From Zygnema cylindricum (taxonomy: Eukaryota > Streptophyta > Zygnematophyceae > Zygnematales > Zygnemataceae), in the NCBI GenBank assembly GCA_037447655.1, contig JBBHKE010003158.1:1-64000 (forward strand): a DNA stretch of 64,000 nucleotides, in the 5' to 3' direction. The stretch's first letter is position 1. Each line of letters begins with the position of its first letter. The notes under the pieces are model-generated. The model searched no databases. It was not told the origin of the DNA and was given only the letters and a program-made list of their open reading frames with translations. The translations under genes were made by a program, and so were the position numbers. This document shows, piece by piece, positions 43,401 to 53,371 of this stretch.

Positions 43401-43681
43401 CTTCGGTACATCTCTATGAGAGCGACCCAAAGATCAGATGCCCTCTCTACCTGGAAATGAGGAGATGCAAGCCCTTGAGTAGAGGATGAAGTGCTTAGCC
43501 GCCATATTGTTGTAGTCCTAGGTATCGATATCATTCTCCTCGTTCCTCGGAATAGGTGACATGAATGTCGAACCGGTTGCTATTGGTGTGATTGTCTCTT
43601 CCTCCTTTTCTTTGTACACCACCTCCCTTTCCTTTGTCTCCTTAGTTGAAGAGGGATCTGCATCTTTGATGAACTTGCTTC
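40474..43681 (-). pseudogene. element J gag-protease-integrase fragment, split by a solo LTR
   Basis: Read downward from 43681. Gag: LSTSSSTQGLASPHFQVERA (a drifted form of the family's LRHLTQGLATPHLH segment), ALIEMYRSGTIQKQQ and FMELESVEKVF (43534-43260). The solo LTR 41950-43258 comes next, and Gag resumes with NYLLMKLPDEFENIV (about 41940-41890). A degraded zinc knuckle follows (CHFCRKPGHYMAEC-like, about 41660-41620). The protease position is about 41400-41380, then VEIEYANGSIV, and the preintegrase WYKRLGHVNLDML...CSGCAQG at 41020-40885. The integrase core has FIMSVTDDWFRYSMVYFLKN, RVRSDNGGEYTSNQFEDF and PEQNGVAKRLNKTL (40775-40500). It ends at the family K LTR. No RT. Confidence 0.85.
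41950..43258 (-). mobile_element. solo LTR, family A, with internal duplication
   Basis: Minus strand TGTTGATATTTGAG (43258) to CATAGAATTTCA (41950), 1309 bp. The flanks CTTTT and ATTTT agree at four of five bases, and the interrupted gag reads across. A promoter-like GTAC segment occurs twice (about 42410-42485 and 42598-42660), which accounts for its extra length. The end holds ATGGAGCCCATAGAATTTCA. Confidence 0.88.
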
Positions 43682-43807
43682 TGTTGAAATTATTAGTTTT
43701 ATATGGTGTTTTCTAGGTCTACATTTAGAACAAATAGAAGAAAGAAAAAGGCGGACAACCTGCCTCCACCTCCTCTCTCTACCCACCATACTTGTCGTTG
43801 TCACTGA
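43682..43807 (+). repeat. 5' stub of an LTR fused to gag
   Basis: TGTTGAAATTATTAG to CACTGAGGG matches the first ~125 bp of A/B LTRs and then jumps directly into mid-gag at 43808; the rest of the LTR, the primer site and the N-terminal half of gag are missing. Confidence 0.8.
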
Positions 43808-44873
43808 GGGATAAAGAGATGGAGATTAAGAGAGGAGGAAAGAGCATTCAAGCTCTAGCAACAGGAGGGGACCGATGGGGGGTGGACTCAAAGAAACCGT
43901 ACAAAGAGGAAAGATATCATTTTGGAGGACCGAGGCCCCCAAAGAGTCTTTGTCATTTTTGCAAAAAGTCGGGACACTTCATTGCAGATTGTGTCAAGCT
44001 ATCGAAGCTGAGGCTCCAAGAGAACCATGGAGGGGGTTCTTCTGGAGGGAAGAAAAAGGCACTTGTGGTTACAAAAGTGATTGGAGAAACCGAGGATGAG
44101 TCTTCTGAAGAGGATGGGGAGCTTCTTCTTGACGAGAGTCTGGAGGAGAAGAAGATCCATCAAGGACAAAAATGTGTCATTGGAGCAATTCGGGAAGTTC
44201 CACAGGAAGGATGGATTATCGACTCAGGTGCATCTATGCATATGTGTGTCCTGATAAGAAACTCTTCACTAAGCTAAGAAAGATCACTACTATAGAGATA
44301 GAGTATGGGGATGGGAGAGTGGTTACTACAGATTTAGTGGGATCAGTGGATCTGAAAGTCTTAGTGGAGGGTAAGACTTCTATACTGACATTCTCAAAAG
44401 TACTCTACATTCCTCTGCTGAGTAAAAATCTTGTCTCTACGTCTGTGTTAGATGACAAAGAGTTTGATACCTTCACTAGAAAGGGAGTCTTTACAACTAA
44501 GTATGGGGATGAAGTTTACTTCATGGCAGATAAGGGTAGCCAAGGAATGTTTAGGCTTAACCTTAGTAATGAAAAGAAGAATGCTTACTATGTTGGTGTT
44601 CTTAAGGTGATGATTTGGCATAAGCGGTTGGGGCATGTGCATTTTAATAGGTTAAGGGAAATGAAAAACCTTGGGGTAGTAGATGGCATTCAGTTTGGGG
44701 ATAATGAAATGATGGATGATTGTACTGGTTGTGCTCAAGGTAAGGCTCACAGACTTCCCTTTCCCAAAGCCGCCACATATAGAGGTGAGAAAGTGTTAGA
44801 TCAGGTCCACACAGATATTTGGGGACCTGCAAAAGTACTTTCGGTTGGAGAAAAGAGGTTTATGATGAAGCAC
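43808..44873 (+). pseudogene. element G gag-protease-preintegrase fragment
   Basis: Starts within gag (ATAAAGAGATGGAGATTAAG, read MEIKRGGKSIQALATGGDRW). The zinc knuckle is intact, CHFCKKSGHFIADC, matching CX2CX4HX4C, at about 43948-43992. A basic/acidic linker (KKKALVVTKV, DESSEEDGELLLDESLEE) follows, then protease WIIDSGASMHM (44211-44245). A small frameshift lies at 44246-44256, then an open 200-codon stretch from LFTKLRKITTIEIEYGDG through HKRLGHVHFNRLREMKNLG and CTGCAQGKAHRLPFP to VHTDIWGPAKVLSVGEKRF. It ends at the 40-bp tandem array. This is the least decayed gag/protease segment in the window. Confidence 0.9.
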
Positions 44874-44875
44874 TA

Positions 44876-45814
44876 ACAAGAAATGTTATCTAAATTAAAC
44901 AAACTGTTAGCGCCAACAGGACTTGTTACCTAACTTACACAGACTGTTGGCGCTAACACGAATTGTTACCTAATTACAGAATCTGTTAGCGCTAACAGAA
45001 ATTGTAACCAAACTTACATAAATTGTTTGTGCTTATATCAATTGTCACCTAATTTACACAAACTATTAGCGCTAATAAGAATTATTATCTAAATGACACA
45101 AACTGTTAGCGCTATCACGAATTGTGACACCTAATCAAACTGTTAGCGCTAACATGAATTTTTATCTATATTACACAAACTGGTAGCGCTAACATAAATT
45201 GTTATCTAAACTACACACACCGGTAGCGCTAACAAGAATTGTTACCAAACTTATACAAACATTTAGCGCTAACAAAAATTGTTATCTAACTTACACAAAC
45301 TGTTAGCGCTAACAGGAATTGTTATCTAAACTACACAAATTGTTATCGCTGAAAGGAATTGTTACCAATATTACACAAATTGATAGCGCTAACAGGATTT
45401 GTTATCTAAATTACACAAACTATTAGCGCTAACATGAATTGTCACCTAACTTACACAAACTATTAGCGCTTAGAAGAATTGTAACCTAACTATCACAAAC
45501 TATAAGAGTTAACAAGAATTGTAACCTAACTTACAGAAAAACTAATTGCCCTAACAGGAATCGTTACCTAACTTATACAAACTGTTGGCGCTAACACGAA
45601 TTGTTATCTACACTACAGAAACTGTCGCCGCTAACAAGAAATGTTATCTAAATTACACAAATTGTTAGAGCTTAAAGAAATAGTAAACTAACTTACATAA
45701 ACTTTTAGCGCTAACAGGAATTGTTACCTAACTTACATGTTTTGTTAGCGCTAACAAGAATTGTTACCTACCTTAAACAAACTATTAGCGCTAATATGAA
45801 TTGTTACATAACTG
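44876..45814. repeat. 40-bp tandem array, block 1 (about 23 units)
   Basis: The unit is close to TGTTAGCGCTAACAAGAATT + GTTACCTAACTTACACAAAC (40 bp). Each unit carries the perfect palindrome GTTAGCGCTAAC overlapping TAACAAGAATTGTTA (6-bp arms, 3-bp loop). Units differ from one another by about 10-20% by eye, with the palindromic core the best preserved. The block is cut on the left by element G and on the right by a family C LTR. Confidence 0.95.
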
Positions 45815-46586
45815 TGTTGTCTTTTTGGAAAGCTTTCAGTCTCAATGCAGCGAAGCAGTGCAGCCGCTATACAAATAGAGCAGCGCAGCTGCTATACAGA
45901 GAGCTGAGCAGCAGCGTAGCTGCTATACAGACAGAGCATCGCAATTGCTATACAGACAGAGCAACGCAGCAGCAAAGCTGCAACACAGACAGGACAACGC
46001 AACCACGATTATATTTGATATGGTCTGTACGGACAACGCAGCGTCTGATATTTTTAATGTGATTCTGTACAAGATAGAGCAACTGCGATAGATACGATTC
46101 TAGTCAACTTAGTGGGTAACTCAGTGGTAACTTAGTGGGTAACTCAGTGGTAGCTTAGTGATAGCTCAGTGGTAGTTTAGTGATAGCTCAGTGGTAGCTT
46201 GACAGATTAGTGGTAGCTTGGTGGTTTGACGTACCTCTAAAGAACATTGGTGTTGCCAGTCAAACACAAGTATAAGACTTAGGACTCAGAACATATTATG
46301 TATCTAGACTTTCAAGTAGTAAAAATTCAAACAGTTTTTGGGAAACTTTTGTGTTTTATATATTGAGTGTTGTAAGATCAATTGAGCTCAAACTTTGGGA
46401 GTTATTAGTGTTTATGCTACTCTATATTCTGATAAAGTCTTGTGAGGTTTGGATGCTTTTATAAGAATTGGTGAGCACTTAAGAACAACTGTTTGGTAAG
46501 ATTCTTGATAGCTTCTGAGAGTGTATCATGTCTACTTCTACTACTACTGCTGCTCCCCCACCTACACCGGTGGTTGTAGAACAACA
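45815..46586 (+). mobile_element. family C LTR (772 bp), 3' side abutting a satellite
   Basis: TGTTGTCTTTTTGGAAAGCT to GTAGAACAACA. U3 holds the repeats of GCAGCTGCTATACAGA type (45850-46000). R/U5 holds about six units of GTGGTAGCTTAGTGATAGCT (46100-46215). The gag start at 46528 gives MSTSTTTAAPPPTPVVVEQ. The 5' flank is the 40-bp array (AACTG) and the 3' flank is a different satellite (CTATT), so it is not a simple solo LTR. Confidence 0.88.
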
Positions 46587-47638
46587 CTATTGTTGTTATA
46601 AAGATCGTTCGTTCTTAATTTTACCTCTTTTTGTGACCGCAAACACTAAACGTTGTTTGTTAAAAATATCTTTGTTAGCACAAACTCAAATCTGTGTCGC
46701 TACATGGTTGAGGGTTTATTTTAACTATTTTTGTGAGCATTAACAAAATAAAGTATTTGATAGCACTATTTTCTTAGCGTAGACACAAACTTGTGTTATA
46801 AACATGGTTGGAGTTTTTTATACCTATTTTTGTAACTGTGAACAAGAAACGTTGTTTGTTAAATATATCTTTGTCACGGCAAAATAAAATTTCTGTTAAA
46901 AAACATGGTTTAAGGTTTTTTTTAACTTTTTTGGTGAGCGTTAACAATATAAAGTGTTTGATAGCACTATTGTTGTTAGTGCAAACACAAACTTGTGTTA
47001 TAAACATAGTTCGGAGATTATTTTACCTCTTTTTGTGACCGTGAACAACAAACGTTGTTTGTTACAAATATCTTTATTAGTTCAAACTCAAATTTGTGTT
47101 AGAAACATGGTTTAGGGTTTTTTTAAACTATTTTTGTGAGCTTTAACAATATAAAGAGTTTTTTACCACTATTGTTATTAGCGCAAACACAAACTTGTGT
47201 CACAAACATGGTTTGGAGTTTAGTTTACCTCTTTTTGTGATCGAGAAAAATAAACGTTGTTTGTTACAAATATCTTTGTTAGCGCAAACTCAAATTTGTG
47301 TTTGAAACATTGTTTAGGTGTTTTTTTTAACTCATTTTGTGAGCGTTAACAATATAAAGTGTTTGTTACCACTATTTTTGTTAGTGCAAACACAAACTTG
47401 TGTTATAAACATGGTTTGGAGTTTATTTTACCTCTTTTCGTGATAGCAAACAATAAAGTTTTTTTGCTATAAATATGTTTGTTAGCGCAAACTCAAATTT
47501 GTGTTAGAAACATGTTTTAGGTAATTTTTTTATATATTTGTGAGCCTTTACAATATAAAGTGTTTGCTATCAATATTGTTGTTAGCGCAAACATTATCTT
47601 GTGTTATTAACATGGTTCGCAGTTTATTTTACCTCTTT
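46587..47638. repeat. ~200-bp dimeric satellite, about five copies
   Basis: ATATCTTTGTTAGCGCAAAC recurs near 46666, 46864, 47067, 47269 and 47472 (period about 198-203 bp). Each unit consists of two related ~100-bp halves: both contain TTAGYGCAAACWCAAA, TTGTGTTAKAAACATGGTT, a T-rich stretch and TTTTTGTGASCG, so it is a two-monomer higher-order repeat. The TTAGCGC core resembles the 40-bp array. Apparent ORFs in it (46528-46743 and 46808-47038) are repeat translations. Confidence 0.88.
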
Positions 47639-47870
47639 TGAAACTCTGAGACCTCCATAAGTCCTCAGGGTATACAGCTTCCAAGAAGCCTCTAGGATAA
47701 TCCTGACCCCTTTGTGTTTCAGCAAGAATAACTGCCACCCTAGCAGACAAAAACCCTGACCACCTGCACCCCTGTGAAGGCAAGACTCCCCTGAGTCGAT
47801 AGCAAAAAGAATCTCTGAATTTGCTCCCCTGAGCAGTAAGTTATGGAGGGTCAAAGTTGACCTTTTGTAC
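47639..47870 (-). mobile_element. 3' part of an A-type LTR inserted between satellites
   Basis: The minus strand ends ATGGAGGTCTCAGAGTTTCA at 47639 and extends through the GACTCAGGGGAGTC-like segment (47785-47800) to CCATAACTTAC (47840). It is cut at 47870 where the 40-bp array resumes at a junction repeated from 45627. Confidence 0.8.
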
Positions 47871-48058
47871 GCCGCTAACAAGAAATGTTATCTAAATTAC
47901 ACAAATTGTTAGAGCTTAAAGAAATAGTAAACTAACTTACATAAACTTTTAGCGCTAACAGGAATTGTTACCTAACTTACATGTTTTGTTAGCGCTAACA
48001 AGAATTGTTACCTACCTTAAACAAACTATTAGCGCTAATATGAATTGTTACATAACTG
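47871..48058. repeat. 40-bp tandem array, block 2
   Basis: Nearly identical, base for base, to 45627-45814 (offset 2244), starting GCCGCTAACAAGAAATG and including the irregular unit with TTAGAGCTTAAAGAAATAG. It is therefore a copy of the end of block 1, not an independent block. Confidence 0.92.
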
Positions 48059-48830
48059 TGTTGTCTTTTTGGAAAGCTTTCAGTCTCAATGCAGCGAAGC
48101 AGTGCAGCCGCTATACAAATAGAGCAGCGCAGCTGCTATACAGAGAGCTGAGCAGCAGCGTAGCTGCTATACAGACAGAGCATCGCAATTGCTATACAGA
48201 CAGAGCAACGCAGCAGCAAAGCTGCAACACAGACAGGACAACGTTACCACGATTATATTTGATATGGTCTGTACGGACAACGCAGCGTCTGATATTGTTA
48301 ATGTGATTCTGTACAAGATAGAGCAACTGCGATAGATACGATTCTAGTCAACTTAGTGGGTAACTCAGTGGTAATTTAGTGGGTTACTCAGTGGTAGCTT
48401 AGTGATAGCTCAGTGGTAGCTTAGTGATACCTCAATGGTAGCTTGACAAATTAGAGGTAACTTGGTGGTTTTGACGTACCTCTCAAGTACACTTGTGTTG
48501 CCAGTTAAACACAAGTATAATACTTAAGACTCATAACATATTATGTATCCAGACTTCCAAGTAGTAAACTGCAAACAGTTTTTGGAAAACTTCTGAGTAT
48601 TATATCTTGAGTATTGTCAGCTCAATTGTGCTGAAACTTTGGGAATTGTCAATTTTTATGCTACTCTATATTGTGATATAGTTCTATGAGGTTTGAATAC
48701 TTGTATGAGATTGAGTGAGCACTTAAAAACAGCTGTTTGATAGAATTCTTGATAGCTTATGAGTGTGTATCATGTCTACTTCTACTACTATTGCTGCTCC
48801 TCCACCTGCACCAGTGGTCGTAGAATAATA
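48059..48830 (+). repeat. element C2 5' LTR (772 bp)
   Basis: TGTTGTCTTTTTGG to GTAGAATAATA; the terminal GAACAACA has decayed to GAATAATA by two C-to-T changes. The gag ATG is at 48772. The first ~300 bp are almost identical to the LTR at 45815; similarity then drops. Confidence 0.9.
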
Positions 48831-51423
48831 GGTTATGGGCTTGTAATCAAGAATTCCTATCTTTTCAGGGGAAAAGTATGTTTACTGGGCGGACATCGTG
48901 GAGACACATTTTGAGAATGACAATCTCTTGGACATATTGGATGGTTTTTTGGATGAATCTGATCCGGCATGGTCTAAGAAAAATTCGCAAGCTCGTTTTA
49001 TTCTGAAATTCTGTATATCTGATGACTTAACTATGTCTCGGATAAAATTGAAGAAAGCAATTGATATCTGAAATCTCTTAAAAATGATTATGAAAAAGAT
49101 AATGTCCAAGAAAAACTCTTATTGGCTAGAAAAATTTGGGACTATAAGTACACTGGCGGTACAATGGCTGAATATTCTAACAATTTTCGTATCCTTGTAG
49201 ATGCACATGCTTGTGCAGATGGGGAGTTTCCTCAGTTTCAACAGGCAGCGTTGCTCATGAGGGGTTTCCCTCGTAGTATGAAAGGAGCATGTGATATGCT
49301 CAAACAGAAAGATAAAGCTAGCAGGACTTTACAGTTAGCCATGAATATTTTGCTAGAAGAGGAAGCTACATCTAATACTCTCAATGTTGAGCAAGTAGAG
49401 GCTTTTTATTTAGACTTTGAGAGGAAAGGACAGTTTCTTCAGCAAAGAAATCAGTTTAATCAGTTCAGACAGCTTAATCAGGATGGGAATAAATAATCCA
49501 ACAATGCATGGTTTTATTGTAGTGAGAGAGGTCATGGATACAAATTTTGTCCCAAGCATAAAAAAGCTAACGATACTAGCTTATACACGCAGGGATGACA
49601 ACAAAGTCAATTTAACAAAAACTTCACGGGGTCTACACCTTGTGGAAATGCACTGTTGTCAGCATCTTCATCACTCCAGGATCAGACTTTGACATTTTCC
49701 GTGGAGGATGAAACGAATCTATTCGCTATGGCGGCTGTGATGGAGGGCGTGAAGGACCCTGGATAAATAATGGATACAGGAGCGTCCGCCCATATGTGCT
49801 GGAACAAATCCATCTTCAAAAATCTGAAAACAACAACGGAGAAAAATATTTATTATGTTTGTGGATGAGTGTTTGGACTCTTGCTGTGGGTGATGTGTCT
49901 TTGCTAGTGGATGTTGAGGGCAAAGCAACTGAAAGAACTCTTCACAATGTCTTGTTTGTGCTTGAATTTAAGAAAAATCTGTTTTCTATGTCTTTGGTAG
50001 AGAGTAAAGGCTTTGAGGTTAATTTGAAAAATGGTAGACAGGTTGTTAGTAAGAATGGCAAAGTTGTAATTACAGGTACAAGAGATGATAACAAGATGTA
50101 CCGCATGGATATGGCTAATACTAAGGAGAATGATGTTTTGTACTCCGGTGTTTAGGAGTTAGATGAGTTGTGGCATAAAAGATTAGGACATGTAAACTAT
50201 GATAGTTTGAGGAAAATGTTCCTTACTCGAAAAAAAATGGTGTATCAATCACTGATAAGCCGGTCAAAACTTGTGATGGTTGCGCTTTAGGCAAAATCCA
50301 TAGACTGCCATTTCCTAAAGAGCAACAAATTCATTCGGATGTTTTCAGTCCTACGAAGTTTCCATCTGCCGAGGATGAAATATATGGTCACCTTCATAGA
50401 TGATTTCTCCAGGTTTACAAAAGATCACTTCATGAAGGAAAAACGTGAAGTGTTCGGTCACTTCAAAAACTATAAAGCATGGGTTGAAAAGCTTTATAAT
50501 TTACCTATTTTGCAGCTCAGATCAAACAATGGTGGTGAATATACATCCAAAGAATTTGAAACCTTTTTACTCGAGGAAGGTATTAGTCATCTATTGACTG
50601 TACCATATTCACTGGAACAAAATGGGGTGTCAGAAAGACTAAATCGAACTCTCACGGAGATCTCTAGGTCGATGCTTGCAGATAAAAATGTGGATCCAAA
50701 ATTTTGGGCTGAGGCTCTAAGTTGTGCAATTTATTTTAGAAATAGGATAGGATCCAGATCGGTAGACACTAATTCTTACGAGATCTGGACAGGTAGCAAA
50801 CTAGATGTCAGCCATTTCAAAGTCTTTCATAGTCAATGTTTTATCTTCGATACGTCTACGAACAGATGGTAAATGGAGCTGAAAGGATAACCGGGTATTT
50901 TGTTAGGATATGATGATCACTCTAAAGGTTACAAAGTCTTTGTGTTTGAGAGGCAAAAAATGGTTGTAGCAAGGAATATCATTGTCAAAGATGAACTTGA
51001 ATTGATAGATTTATTTCAAATGACAGAGCAGCAAAAGCATAAAAAAGTACACGAGTATGTCATCTTTGATTCTATGCAAGAAATTGTCACGCAGGTACAA
51101 CATTCTCCGGTGGTGACTATGTATGTAGAGGATTTAATACTAATTAGCAAATCAATGACTGAAATTAACAAAATCAAAACTGCTCTAAATTCACCGTTCG
51201 AGATGAAAGACCTCGGTGAGGCAAAGTATATTTTGGGAATCCAGGTAGAGAGGGACAGAAATAAGAAAGTAATAAAATTAACTCAAACTGGGGCTATTGC
51301 AAACATGTTAGATAAGTATGGAATGCGGGGGGCAAGAGCATGTCTAACTCCAATGGAGATTCGGTAGAAGTTAGAGGGAAAAGAGAGAGAACAAGTGGTC
51401 ATTATTAGCGAGTATTTAGCGAG
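48772..51423 (+). pseudogene. element C2 gag-pol, RT mostly deleted
   Basis: Gag starts MSTSTTIAAPPPAPVVVE, then in-frame stops TAA/TAG lie at the LTR end. Beyond the primer site it reads SRIPIFSGEKYVYWADIVET, WLEKFG-type sequence, and the open stretch MAEYSNNFRILVDAHAC to LNVEQVEAF (49122-49496). The zinc knuckle has lost its first Cys (WFYCSERGHGYKFC, about 49510-49550). The protease is IMDTGASAHMCWN (49768-49806). The preintegrase WHKRLGHVNYDSL starts at 50171, then CDGCALGKIHRLPFP. The core has VTFIDDFSRFTKDHFM, LRSNNGGEYTSKEFE (the catalytic-region SDN is now SNN) and LEQNGVSERLNRTL. RT begins directly at YVEDLILISKS (YVDD to YVED), so fingers and palm upstream are missing by deletion at about 51105. 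Confidence 0.9.
48831..48840 (+). other. element C2 primer-binding site
   Basis: GGTTATGGGC follows the LTR directly; ten of ten bases match the complement of the initiator tRNA-Met anticodon arm, then TTG diverges. Confidence 0.8.
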
Positions 51424-52117
51424 CTACTATACAGACAGAGCAGCACAGCAGCTATTCAGCAGAGCAGCGCAGCTGCTATATGTTGTCTTTTTGGAAAGCT
51501 TTCAGCCTCAAAGCAGCGCAGCTGCTTTACAAACAGAGCAGCGCAGCTGCTATACAACAGAGCACCACAGCTGCTATACAACAGCGCAGCTGCTATACAG
51601 CAGAGCAGCGGAGCAGCAGAGCAGCTGCTATACAGCAAAGCAGCGCAGCAGCGAAGCTGCAACACAGACAGGACAAGGCAACCATGATTATATTTGATAT
51701 GGTCCGTACGAACAACGCAACGTCTAATATTCTTAAATGTGATTCTCTACAGGATAGAGCAACTGCGATAGATACGATTCTAGTCAACTTAGTGGGGAAC
51801 TCAGTGGTAACTTAGTGGGTAACTTAGTGGTAGCTTACTGATAGCTCAATGGCAGCTTAGTGATAGCTCAGTGGTAGCTTGACAGATCAGTGGTAGCTTA
51901 GTGGTTTGACCTACCTCTCAAGTGCACTACTGTTGCCAGTTCAACACAAGTATAAGACTTAGGACTCAGAACATATTATGTATCTAGACTTCTAAGTAGT
52001 AAACTGAAGACAGTTTTTGGGAAACTTCTGAGTATTATATCTTGAGTATTGTCGGGTCAATTGTGCAGAAACTTTGGGAGCTGTCATTGTTTATGCTACA
52101 CTATATTCTGTACAAAA
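51424..52117 (+). repeat. family C LTR sequence, 3' truncated
   Basis: CAGCTGCTATACAGA-type repeats (51424-51480) run into a second LTR start TGTTGTCTTTTTGGAAAGCT at 51481. The LTR continues through the U3 repeats and the GTGGTAGCTTAGTGATAGCT units to TATATTCTGTACA, where the 40-bp array takes over. The gag-start part of the LTR is absent. Confidence 0.85.
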
Positions 52118-53371
52118 ACAGTTAGGGCTAACAAAAATTGTTACCTTACTTACACAAACTGTTAGCGCTTACAAGAATTGTAACCTAACTTACACAAACT
52201 GTTAGAGCTAACAAGAATTGTTACCTAACTCTCAAAAACTGTAAGCGCTAACAAGAATTGTTATCAAAATTATGCAAAGTGTTAGCGCTAACAGGTTTTG
52301 TTATTGAACTTAAAAAAACAGTTAGCTTTAACAAGAATTGTTAGCTAACTAACACAAACTGTTAGCGCTTACAATAATTGTAACCTTACTTGCACAAATT
52401 GTAAACGCTAACAATAATAGTTTCTAAATTGTACAAACTCTTAGCACTAACAAGAATTCTTATATAAAACACACAAACTGTTAGCGCTAATAGTAATTGT
52501 TACCTAACTTATACAAACTGTTATCTAAAGAACACAAACTATTTGCGCTAAATGGAAATGTTACCTAATTTACACAAGCAACAAGAATTGTCATCTAAAC
52601 TACAGAAACTGTTAGCGCTAATAAGAATTGTTATCTACATTACACAAATTGTTAGCGCTAACAGGATTTGTTAACTAAATAACACAAAATGTTAGCGCTA
52701 ACAAGAATCGTTACCAAAATTACATAAACTATTAGCGCTAACAAGAATTGTAACCAAACTTACACAAGTTGTTAGCGGTAACATGAATTGTTACCTAACT
52801 TACAGGAATTTTTAGCACTAACAAGAATTGTTATCTTAAATATACAAACAGTTAACACTAACAGAAATGCTTACGTAACTTACAGAAACTGTTAGCGCTT
52901 ACAAGAATTGTTACCTAACTTACACAAACTGTTAGCGCTTACAGGAATTGTTTCCCAAAATACACAAACTCTTAGCGCTAACAAGAATTTCTATCTCAAT
53001 TACACAAACTGTTAGCCCCAACAGGAATTGTTTCCTAAATTACACAAACTGTTAGCACTAACAAGAATTGAAACCTAGCTTACACAAACTGTTAGCGCTA
53101 ACAGGAATTGTTACCTAACTTACTTAAACTATTAGGGCTAACAAGAATTGTTATCTAAATTATACAAATTGTTTGCGCTATCAAGAATTGTAACCTAACT
53201 TACACAAAGTGTTAGCGCTAACATGAATTGTTATCTAAACTACACAAACTGTTAGCGCTAACAGGAATGGTTATCTAAACTACACAAATTGTTAGGGCTA
53301 AATGGAATTGTAACCTAAATTACACAAATTGTTAGCGCTAACAAGATTTGTTTTCTAAATTACACAAAGTG
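52118..53371. repeat. 40-bp tandem array, block 3 (about 31 units)
   Basis: Longest block, same unit as block 1, with occasional deleted units (for example near 52515 and 52575). It is cut cleanly by the solo LTR starting TGTCATG at 53372. Confidence 0.95.

Noticed and set aside
44876-45814. CRISPR-like array
   Set aside because: Regular 40-bp spacing, but no unique spacers: the whole unit repeats, and the context is a eukaryotic retroelement nest.
46528-47038. ORFs of 71-77 codons within the satellite
   Set aside because: They are translations of the ~200-bp dimeric repeat joined to the LTR-encoded gag start.
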